Origin: Draconibacterium orientale
Lineage (GTDB): Bacteria > Bacteroidota > Bacteroidia > Bacteroidales > UBA1556
Assembly: GCA_022736595.1 (NCBI GenBank)
Contig: DZDC01000010.1
Span: 1 to 14,837 of the forward strand
Reading direction: 5' to 3'
DNA length: 14,837 bases
Shown one piece after another: positions 1-6,692 of this stretch. The position numbers and the translations under genes were made by a program. Under the pieces are notes generated by a model, which worked only from the letters and a program-made list of their open reading frames with translations, searched no databases and had not been told where the DNA came from. Position 1 is the first letter of the stretch. Each line of letters starts with the position of its first letter.

Positions 1-29
1 ATGTATTGCGTGAGGTGCTGAGTCTGCCC

Positions 30-64
30 TGAGCATCGTCGAAAGGAAGTGAGCCTGTCGAAAT
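30..64. repeat. Two direct copies of a TGAGCnnGTCGAA-type interspersed repeat
   Basis: Two related units lie in the same orientation: TGAGCATCGTCGAAAGG from 30 and TGAGCCTGTCGAAATG from 50. They differ by one inserted base and a few substitutions. The core resembles the short TGAGCnTGTCGAA elements (reverse complement TTCGACAnGCTCA) that recur between genes in many environmental bacterial genomes; that comparison comes from memory, not a search. No inverted partner is visible here, so no strong hairpin can form. The flanking bases 1-144 hold no ORF of useful length. Confidence 0.5.
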
Positions 65-144
65 GATGTGGAGAACGATGAGAGCGTTTGAAAATATCCC
101 AATGTTAAAAGAACTGAGTCAATTTTTTGCTCAATCCTATCTTT

Positions 145-579
145 TTATTTCCAAAGCCGAAGTTCCAAGGAGGCAAAACTAATTTCGGCTTGGTATTTCA
201 TTAAAATATCACTGCCCAAAACTCCATCAATCGACTTAAATCCTAGCAGTTGATAGGATTCATTTACATGCGAAATATCCAAAACTACAGTACTGAAATT
301 TCTGATTTTTAAAGTTCCAAAATGAAGCGATGGAAGCATAGCCATTGCACCTTCCATGCTATTGGTTCCCAAGCCGGTACTTAGCTGCTCAATTTTTTCA
401 AAATCATCATTTCCTTGATTTAGAATTATCTGCAAGCGACTTTTATCAAAAACGGTCATGCTTGCTCCAGTATCCACCAACATTCTAACCTTTTTTCGGC
501 CAATTTTTGCTTGTAGCATCAGGTGGTAACCTAACTCTACGTTGGCTACTTCAAGAGGTATAATTATTAATTCTTTCAA
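145..579 (-). CDS. Retropepsin-like clan AA aspartic protease, small single-domain protein
   Basis: 144-aa protein with the retropepsin signature. The catalytic motif is LVDTGAS with Asp at residue 36, followed by the second conserved segment GVLGSDIL (119-126), which matches the hydrophobic-hydrophobic-Gly-x-Asp motif of the fold. One Asp-Thr-Gly per chain means it must dimerise to form an active site, as retropepsins do. No signal peptide or membrane segment is seen, so it is probably cytoplasmic. The start is TTG at 577-579: the frame is open upstream only to a stop at 622-624 with no ATG, and the next ATG (residue 21) would remove an N-terminal strand (IIIPLEV) that looks like part of the fold. 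It begins 2 bases after the LOG gene stop, so it is almost certainly co-transcribed and perhaps translationally coupled. Substrate unknown. Confidence 0.8.
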   Translation of the reverse strand: MKELIIIPLEVANVELGYHLMLQAKIGRKKVRMLVDTGASMTVFDKSRLQIILNQGNDDFEKIEQLSTGLGTNSMEGAMAMLPSLHFGTLKIRNFSTVVLDISHVNESYQLLGFKSIDGVLGSDILMKYQAEISFASLELRLWK

Positions 580-581
580 AA

Positions 582-1313
582 CTAGAAATTGGGTGAAAGT
601 CGATATTTTTGATAATAGGTTTCAATTTCTTCCACTGCCTCGCTGGCTGTATCCACCAGTTTAAATAAGTTAAGATCGGTTTCATTGATATTGCCTTCGG
701 TTAGCATGGTTTCTTTTATCCAGTCGATGAGGCCGCCCCAATATTTTGTACCCACCATGACTACTGGGAATTTCACCATTTTATTGGTTTGAATTAAGGT
801 AATGGCTTCAAACATTTCGTCTAAGGTCCCAAAGCCCCCTGGCATTACAATATAGCCTTGCGAATATTTCATAAACATCAACTTGCGTACGAAGAAGTAG
901 TTGAAATTAAGAAACTTATCTCTATCAATGAAAGGGTTTTCGTGTTGCTCAAAAGGTAGATTGATGTTAAGACCCACAGAAACTCCCCCTGAATAGTGGG
1001 CTCCTTTATTTCCGGCTTCCATTATACCGGGGCCTCCACCAGTGATTACCCCGTAACCAAGCTTGGTGAGCCGATAGCCAATTTCTTCTGCCATAAGGTA
1101 ATATGGATTGTCGTGCTTGGTGCGTGCGCTTCCAAAAATAGAAACACAGGGTCCAATTTGCGAAAGTTTTTCAAAGCCTTCTACCATTTCTGACATTACT
1201 TTGAAAACAGCCCAACTGTCGTGGGTCTTGGTCTCATTCCATGATTTCTGTTCAAATACAGTCCTGAGTTTTCGGGCAAGTTCTTCGTCCCGTTTGTATT
1301 CTTCTACTGTCAT
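582..1313 (-). CDS. LOG-family (TIGR00730) Rossmann-fold protein, putative nucleotide phosphoribohydrolase
   Basis: 243-aa cytoplasmic protein with all hallmarks of the LOG/YgdH/YvdD family: SIFGSAR (58-64), the glycine-rich loop TGGGPGIMEA (91-100), an Arg-Lys pair near 143-144, and the diagnostic PGGFGTLDE (158-166). In characterised relatives the PGGxGTxxE motif and the conserved Arg hydrolyse cytokinin-type or ordinary nucleoside 5'-monophosphates to base and ribose 5-phosphate. Which nucleotide this one uses cannot be read from sequence, and many bacterial members are misnamed lysine decarboxylases. The start is ATG. It has an extra N-terminal helical stretch of about 50 residues before the Rossmann core, usual for the longer LOG subgroup. 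It lies 36 bases downstream of the GH3 gene stop and 2 bases upstream of the protease, suggesting one transcript. Confidence 0.88.
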   Translation of the reverse strand: MTVEEYKRDEELARKLRTVFEQKSWNETKTHDSWAVFKVMSEMVEGFEKLSQIGPCVSIFGSARTKHDNPYYLMAEEIGYRLTKLGYGVITGGGPGIMEAGNKGAHYSGGVSVGLNINLPFEQHENPFIDRDKFLNFNYFFVRKLMFMKYSQGYIVMPGGFGTLDEMFEAITLIQTNKMVKFPVVMVGTKYWGGLIDWIKETMLTEGNINETDLNLFKLVDTASEAVEEIETYYQKYRLSPNF

Positions 1314-1349
1314 AATGCTTTGTATTTTGTTTGATTTTAGAACTCAAAA

Positions 1350-4286
1350 TTAGTTATTTATTCCACAAGCTTGATACATCAAAGTATGAATTTCGGTGCG
1401 AATACCCATTTGAATCAGTTTCTTATTATCGGAGCTGGGGAAAGTGCGGTTTGAAAGAAAAATCATCACCAGATCATGGGTAGGGTCAATCCAAACAAAA
1501 GTACCTGTAAAACCCGTGTGACCATAGCTTTCGGCAGAAGCCAGATGACTGGATGGGCCTCCTTTTTGATGATTGGGAATGGGTCGGTCAAAACCCAGTC
1601 CTCTTCGGTTGGTGCTTTTAGGAAATTGCTGACGTGTAAAGGATTTTACTACTTCTGGCTTTAAATATTGTGTGCCACCATAACTTCCATTTTGTAATAA
1701 AAGCTGTGCTATAATTGCCAAATCATTGGTGTTTGAAAATAGACCTGCATGGCCTTCAACTCCGCCCATTAATGCGGATGCTTGATCATGCACTGTTCCT
1801 TGGATGGTGTCGAATCTAAAATAACGATCTACTTCTGTTGGGGCAATTTGACTTTGTGAAAACTGATCCAAGGGATTATATAAGGTGTATTGAAGTCCAA
1901 GAGGACTATAAAACTCTTGTGCCAAAAACTCTGGTTGCGTCATTCCACTTTGGCGTTCTACAATTCTTCTGAGAATATACATGCCCAAATCGGAGTACAC
2001 GTATTTGTGTTTCTGAGATAATTTTGAATTAACCAACATTTGAAATATGGTGTCGCCAAAAGTTGTGAGAATGTATAGGCTGTCTGCAACCCTTGCTTCA
2101 AATAATGGGCTCTTTTTCTTTCTAAAAAGGGTAGGATTGGGTTTACTGTTGAGCAAACTTTTTTGATAAAACGGAAGTCCTGCGGGCAGGCCTGCCTGAT
2201 GGGTCAAAATGTCTTTTAGCAATAATTTACCTTTATTACTATTCGACAATTCAGGAAGGTAAAAATCTACTCTTTTATTTACATCCACTCGACCTTGATC
2301 TACGAGTTTCATGATAGCCAAGGTGGTTCCCATTACTTTGCTCACACTTGCTATATCATATAGGGTGGTATCGGTAACGCTATCTCGTTGTTCTTGGGTA
2401 AGAAAACCAAAATTTTTCTGATAAAAAATGGTTCCACTCTTTGCCATTAATATCTGACATCCGGGATAAGCACCTTTTTCTAGTCCTTGAATGGCAACGC
2501 TGTCGATGGCTTTTATTTTGTTAAAGTCAAGGCCTAATTCTTCGGGCTCAAGGCGATTAATTCTTTTTTTTTTAAGTTCCAAACCGCTGCCTTGCTCATA
2601 ACCTTTGCCAATGGAAACAGGCAATTTCCCATTGATTTCTTTTGCTCCCATAATGGCTTCGGCTGATACGGCTCTTCCTGCTTCATAGTCTTGGTAACTA
2701 AGTAAAAAAGCCGATACTTCATCAATATCGGTCATTCCTTGAATAGCATAAGGATTTCCTGCGAAATTGATAATCAACTTACTATGCTTTCCTATTTTCT
2801 TTGCTAATTGATAGGTGGAATTGTAAACTCCATAATTTCTTGCGGTAATTTGATTGGTACTGAAAACACCCATGATCACTACATCGTACTCCTTAAGGTC
2901 GTTGAGCAATTGTTTTACTTCTTTATCACTGGCATCGCGTTGTATGCTATACAAATCTGCCGACCGGTAATTCTTAATGCCATTGCTGAAACTATTGCGT
3001 GAGGCAGTGCCCACCGATACAACTGCCACATTCAGATTTCGATTGGTGCTTAAAGGTAATAAGTTGTCATCGTTTTTGAGTAGGGTTAAGGCGTTGCCCA
3101 TCAGTTCTTTTTGTAGAAACTTAAGGTGTGGGTCTTCAATAATGTTTATAGATTGGTCAATGTTGATGGGTTTGATTTTATTTAAATCGGCAAAATACTT
3201 AAAGAAAAGTATTCGCTTCACTCGTTTATAAATATCGTTGCTATCGAGGCGACCCGTCTGAAAAGCTTGCAAAATATGAGCAATGGCAGTATCGGTATTT
3301 TCAGGCATTAAAAGCACATCGATACCAGCTTCAAGGGCTCTCACTTCCAGCTCGCCTGGCTTAACGTAATTGGCTACGCCTTTCATTTCCAAGGCATCGG
3401 TGAAGATCATTCCTTTATAACCAAGTTCATTTCTTAAAATTTCTGTCACCACTTTAGGACTAAGTGTCGAAGGTAAATTTGAAGTGGTATCAATGGCTGG
3501 AATATGCAAATGGGCTACCATAATGGAGCTAATACCACTGGTAATTAATTCTTTAAATGGATAGAGATGAATGCTATCGATGCTTTTTCGATCTGCATTA
3601 ATAAAAGGTAAACTGTGATGCGAATCGGTATCGGTATCGCCATGACCTGGAAAATGTTTTGCGCAAGTGAGCAAATGTTGACTTTGCATACCTTGCATAT
3701 AAAGGCTTGATTTGTAGGCTACGAGTGTTGGATTTTCTCCAAAAGATCGACTGTTGATTACAGGATTACTTGCATTGTTGTTTACGTCAACTACTGGGGC
3801 AAAATTTAAATTTACTCCTGCAGCTTTACACTGGCGAGCCACTTCAACCCCCATCTTAAAAATTAATGAATCGTCTTGGATGGCGCCTAAGGTCATTTGC
3901 CGTGGAAAAGGCATTACCGAATCCAAGCGCATGGCTAAACCCCATTCACCGTCAATGCTGATAAAAAGAGGGGTTTTGCTGATGCTTTGGTAATAATTTA
4001 CCAAGGAAATCTGTCTGCCTGGGCCTCCTTGAAAAAAGCAGAGTCCTCCAACCTTTTGGTTGCGAATCTGGTTGGCAACTTGCTCATGATATTCAGTGCT
4101 TTTATCAGAATGAGCCCGTATCATAATCAATTGGCCCACCTTCTCAACTGGATTTAATGAATTGAATACCGAGTCAACCCATTGCTTACTTTGTTCAGTT
4201 TCAAGAGGCTTATTTTGTGCCCATATTGAACCAATACTTAGAAGCATCAGAAAAAGGGTCAATAGGTTTTTCTTATGAAGTGTCAT
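1350..4286 (-). CDS. Secreted GH3 beta-N-acetylglucosaminidase fused to class C beta-lactamase-like serine hydrolase
   Basis: 978-aa two-enzyme protein. Residues 1-23 are a Sec signal peptide (hydrophobic core, then WAQ), so it acts in the periplasm or is lipid-free secreted. GH3 domain, about 35-370: KHFPGHG at 210-216 followed by four residues and DSH (221-223) is the NagZ signature whose His is the acid/base, and FTD at 295-297 carries the likely nucleophile D297. Residues about 390-570 resemble the GH3 C-terminal alpha/beta domain. Serine-hydrolase domain, about 585-970: SVSK (S647, K650), YSD (764-766) in place of the usual Tyr-x-Asn, and HTG (923-925), the class C beta-lactamase/DD-peptidase-like set. 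The inferred role is removal of GlcNAc from peptidoglycan fragments plus cleavage of a peptide, ester or amide in the same substrate. This architecture and length are known in Bacteroidota; real beta-lactam hydrolysis is not implied. Confidence 0.9.
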   Translation of the reverse strand: MTLHKKNLLTLFLMLLSIGSIWAQNKPLETEQSKQWVDSVFNSLNPVEKVGQLIMIRAHSDKSTEYHEQVANQIRNQKVGGLCFFQGGPGRQISLVNYYQSISKTPLFISIDGEWGLAMRLDSVMPFPRQMTLGAIQDDSLIFKMGVEVARQCKAAGVNLNFAPVVDVNNNASNPVINSRSFGENPTLVAYKSSLYMQGMQSQHLLTCAKHFPGHGDTDTDSHHSLPFINADRKSIDSIHLYPFKELITSGISSIMVAHLHIPAIDTTSNLPSTLSPKVVTEILRNELGYKGMIFTDALEMKGVANYVKPGELEVRALEAGIDVLLMPENTDTAIAHILQAFQTGRLDSNDIYKRVKRILFFKYFADLNKIKPINIDQSINIIEDPHLKFLQKELMGNALTLLKNDDNLLPLSTNRNLNVAVVSVGTASRNSFSNGIKNYRSADLYSIQRDASDKEVKQLLNDLKEYDVVIMGVFSTNQITARNYGVYNSTYQLAKKIGKHSKLIINFAGNPYAIQGMTDIDEVSAFLLSYQDYEAGRAVSAEAIMGAKEINGKLPVSIGKGYEQGSGLELKKKRINRLEPEELGLDFNKIKAIDSVAIQGLEKGAYPGCQILMAKSGTIFYQKNFGFLTQEQRDSVTDTTLYDIASVSKVMGTTLAIMKLVDQGRVDVNKRVDFYLPELSNSNKGKLLLKDILTHQAGLPAGLPFYQKSLLNSKPNPTLFRKKKSPLFEARVADSLYILTTFGDTIFQMLVNSKLSQKHKYVYSDLGMYILRRIVERQSGMTQPEFLAQEFYSPLGLQYTLYNPLDQFSQSQIAPTEVDRYFRFDTIQGTVHDQASALMGGVEGHAGLFSNTNDLAIIAQLLLQNGSYGGTQYLKPEVVKSFTRQQFPKSTNRRGLGFDRPIPNHQKGGPSSHLASAESYGHTGFTGTFVWIDPTHDLVMIFLSNRTFPSSDNKKLIQMGIRTEIHTLMYQACGINN

Positions 4287-4321
4287 GAAATAAAGTTCAG
4301 ATTAATGAATTTTGAATAATT

Positions 4322-4349
4322 CAAATTTAACGCTATAAATTTTCCCAAA
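4322..4349 (-). promoter_or_regulatory. Candidate Bacteroidota promoter for the GH3/serine hydrolase gene
   Basis: On the minus strand TAAATTTG (4322-4329) matches the TAnnTTTG -7 element, with TTTG (4346-4349) as a possible -33 element. The 16-base spacer is shorter than usual, and the region is so AT-rich that a chance match is quite possible. Transcription would start about 30 bases before the ATG at 4286. The rest of the 177-base gap to the methyltransferase gene shows no clear hairpin terminator. Confidence 0.3.
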
Positions 4350-4463
4350 GTATAATCAACGTGCAACTTCTTAACATAAAAATGTGGGTAGCGATGGGCG
4401 AGTATTAAAAGTTTAAGTGAATAGGATTAAAATAATTTTGAATTAGAAAATAAGATACTTACA

Positions 4464-5648
4464 CTATTCAACATAAACCACAAGACCTTTAAGATATTCG
4501 CCCTCAGGATGGTATATGCTTACAGGGTGATCAGCGGGTTGGCTCAAATGATGAAGGATTCTGATTTTTCGACCACTTTGAATGGCAGCACTGGCCACAG
4601 TATGCTCAAAAAGTCGGCGATCAACCACCTGCGAACAGCTAAAGGTAAATAGAATCCCACCAGGTGCAATTTTTTGAAAAGCAGTAGCATTGAGCCTTTT
4701 ATAACCCTGTACTGCTTTGTGACGCACATCAATATGTTTGGCGTAAGCAGGGGGATCTAAAATTATAAGATCATAAGGGGTTTCACAATGTTGCAGATAA
4801 GTCATGGTGTCTTCGGCAAAGGCTTGATGCTGTTGGTCGTTATATCCATTCAATGCAACATTGGCATTGGTAAGATCAATGGCCTTGGCACTGCTGTCCA
4901 CAGAATGTACTTCAGAAGCTCCTTGTTGTAAGGCATACACTGAAAAACCACCCGTATAACAAAAGGTATTGAGTACTTTTCGGTCTTTACTGTATTCTCC
5001 CACCAGCTCTCTATTAAACCGTTGATCAATAAAAAAACCAGTTTTTTGACCATTAACCCAATTGACTTCAAATTGATTTCCATTTTCGATGACCACTTCA
5101 GAACTTTGATTTCCAAAAAGAAATTCATTTTCTACTTCAAAAGCAGAGTTTCGGGGTAAGGTTTCTTTTGATTTCGAATAAACGGTATGCAATTGATCTC
5201 CATAAATTTCTTGTAATGCTTTGGAAAAATCGTGACGTTGAAGATACATGCCTATGCTATGAGCTTGAATTACAGCAGCTCCTTTATAGATATCAATCAC
5301 CAATCCAGGCAAGTAGTCACCTTCGGCAAAAACCAAACGGTAAACATTGGTTTTTTTGTTTTGAGTTAATCCCAATGAGGTGCGCAATTGAAAGGCATTG
5401 GTAAGGCGCATTTTCCAAAACTCGTAATTGGGTTCAATGGGTTCAAAACTAAAGATCCGAACAGCAATACTTCCTTCTTGCCAATGACCACAGCCAAGGT
5501 ATTGATCTTTATTGTTGTACACATCCACTACATCTCCTTCAGCTGGATCTCCATATATTTTTTTTATTGCACCAGAAAACACCCAGGGATGCTGACGTAA
5601 TACGGCTTCGTCCTTGCCCGATTTTAAAATTATTTTGGTTCTTTCCAT
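4464..5648 (-). CDS. rlmI: RlmI-like class I SAM-dependent 23S rRNA (cytosine-C5) methyltransferase
   Basis: 394-aa protein with the RlmI/YccW layout. An N-terminal PUA RNA-binding domain (about 3-75, containing HPWVFSGAI) is followed by a linking domain and a Rossmann methyltransferase domain (about 170-394). Visible motifs are NTFCYTGGFSVYAL (227-240, SAM motif I), acidic D251 ending strand 2, DPPAYAKH (298-305, motif IV) and FSCSQ (336-340) with the likely catalytic Cys338. The C-terminal block HPVSIYHPEGEYLKGLVV is typical of the family. E. coli RlmI methylates C1962 of 23S rRNA; the exact target here is inferred, and the symbol denotes family resemblance. Length matches the family at about 395 aa. 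ATG start; a promoter lies just upstream. It points away from the neighbouring secreted-protein gene and is probably transcribed alone. Confidence 0.9.
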   Translation of the reverse strand: MERTKIILKSGKDEAVLRQHPWVFSGAIKKIYGDPAEGDVVDVYNNKDQYLGCGHWQEGSIAVRIFSFEPIEPNYEFWKMRLTNAFQLRTSLGLTQNKKTNVYRLVFAEGDYLPGLVIDIYKGAAVIQAHSIGMYLQRHDFSKALQEIYGDQLHTVYSKSKETLPRNSAFEVENEFLFGNQSSEVVIENGNQFEVNWVNGQKTGFFIDQRFNRELVGEYSKDRKVLNTFCYTGGFSVYALQQGASEVHSVDSSAKAIDLTNANVALNGYNDQQHQAFAEDTMTYLQHCETPYDLIILDPPAYAKHIDVRHKAVQGYKRLNATAFQKIAPGGILFTFSCSQVVDRRLFEHTVASAAIQSGRKIRILHHLSQPADHPVSIYHPEGEYLKGLVVYVE

Positions 5649-5972
5649 TCGACTTTTTCTTGATTTTCAATTTGGCGGCAAAGGTAGGTCATTATTTGTT
5701 TTCTATTCAACCCTAATGCCTTTAACAGTCCAACTTAATTATAGATTGTTCACAATTTATGTTTGAAAAGTTACCAAAACTTCGCCCTATACCAAGGCTT
5801 ACTTCCTTACTTTTACATTGCTAAAAAGTATGCCTTATTCATCAAATAGTGAGGATATTTAAAATCCTTTAGGCTTAATTCGGTAGCCGTTCTTTTGATG
5901 CTAATGATGTGTTTAACAATATGATAAGTATATCCATTAATGTAAGTAATTTTAATTTTTAAAAACATTTCT
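5649..5972. other. Divergent intergenic region (324 bases) between rlmI-like and DUF4412-like genes
   Basis: No convincing gene on either strand. The left end carries the promoter for the methyltransferase. For the rightward gene the nearest -7-like sequence is TACTTTTA at 5808-5815, one base off TAnnTTTG and about 155 bases before the ATG; TTCTTTTG at 5890-5897 is another imperfect match. A weak 5-bp hairpin (AGGAT/ATCCT) lies around 5851-5870. I recognise no riboswitch or tRNA here. Confidence 0.5.
5679..5710 (-). promoter_or_regulatory. Bacteroidota-type promoter for the rlmI-like gene
   Basis: Reading the minus strand, TACCTTTG (5679-5686) is a perfect TAnnTTTG -7 element. It is preceded after a 21-base spacer by TTG (5708-5710), fitting the TTG/N17-23/TAnnTTTG pattern of the phylum's primary sigma factor. 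Transcription would begin about 20-25 bases before the ATG at 5648, giving a short leader without a Shine-Dalgarno sequence. Confidence 0.55.
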
Positions 5973-6668
5973 ATGAAAAAGATGATCTCCGTTGCCACCC
6001 TTTTAATAGTGGCATTTGCTTTGGTTTCGATGGTAGCCCCTAAAAAGAAAAAATCTCATTATTTTAGAGGTACTGTTACCTACCAGATGACTTATACCAG
6101 CGAAACTTTGACCGATCTTCAAAAAGCAAAACTTCCTACTTCCCTTACCGTGAAAATGTATGATGGGATGTCGATGTATGATATGGCTCAAGACGGAGGC
6201 GTTCTTACTTATCTTACCAATCCCTCCATCGATACCATGTTCGTTATGATAGAGTATGGTTTGAAAAAGGCTGCTATTGGGGTGCCTCTTTCAAAAGTGA
6301 ATAACGATAGCGCTGAAGCATACACTACCTCCATCGAATATTCTGAAGATACAAAAATGATTGCGGGTTATCTTTGCAAAAAAGCAAACGTTACCTTTAC
6401 TCCAAAACTAGGTATAGTAGCTGAAGAAGTAATATTGCCAGTATTCTATTCTCCCGAATTGTCCGACAGCAGCGAAAATAGCGAATCACTTTATGCCGGA
6501 ATCAATGGCTTCCTTCTTGAGAGCTACGAAGTTTCTCCCGAAGTGATTACAAAAATGACGGTTAGCGAGGTGATTAAAGGTAAATTGAGTGACCTTGATT
6601 TCTTGTTGCCTTCTGATTATAAGGTATTTAAAAGTTCAGAAGAATTGCAAAAGTTCTTTGAGAATTAA
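5973..6668 (+). CDS. Secreted protein of unknown function, DUF4412/GLPGLI-like
   Basis: 231-aa protein. Residues 1-22 form a signal peptide (MKKM, then a hydrophobic run to about Val21), followed by a very basic PKKKKSH segment, so the mature protein is exported to the periplasm or outer membrane. The remainder reads as alternating beta strands (FRGTVTYQMTYTSE) with a central EDTKMIAGYLCKKA block at 125-138. The 'Ile-Ala-Gly-Tyr-x-Cys-Lys-Lys' pattern is the hallmark of DUF4412 and GLPGLI-type Bacteroidota proteins, which have no assigned biochemical activity. There is one Cys in the mature chain and no catalytic motif. ATG start with an A-rich leader. It ends 24 bases before ftsK on the same strand, so the two may share a transcript, although no functional link is known. 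Family placement is from motif memory only. Confidence 0.72.
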   Translation: MKKMISVATLLIVAFALVSMVAPKKKKSHYFRGTVTYQMTYTSETLTDLQKAKLPTSLTVKMYDGMSMYDMAQDGGVLTYLTNPSIDTMFVMIEYGLKKAAIGVPLSKVNNDSAEAYTTSIEYSEDTKMIAGYLCKKANVTFTPKLGIVAEEVILPVFYSPELSDSSENSESLYAGINGFLLESYEVSPEVITKMTVSEVIKGKLSDLDFLLPSDYKVFKSSEELQKFFEN

Positions 6669-6692
6669 TAATAATTGTGGTTGTTAAAAAGC

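Noticed and set aside
1345..1352. TAATTTTG (minus strand) as a separate promoter for the LOG gene
   Set aside because: It overlaps the GH3 stop codon and has no -33 element at acceptable spacing; co-transcription with the GH3 gene is the simpler reading.
1350..4286. True beta-lactamase resistance gene
   Set aside because: The motifs fit the broad class C/DD-peptidase/esterase superfamily, with YSD in place of YxN, and the fused GH3 domain points to cell-wall metabolism rather than drug resistance.
5813..5998. 61-codon minus-strand reading frame in the divergent gap overlapping the start of the DUF4412-like gene
   Set aside because: Composition is rich in Ile and Tyr as expected from AT-rich noise, it overlaps the signal-peptide coding start of a real gene, and no motif is seen.
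6675..6692. TTG start for ftsK six codons upstream
   Set aside because: An ATG follows at 6693 and the six extra residues add nothing recognisable; the ATG is simpler, although TTG use cannot be excluded.
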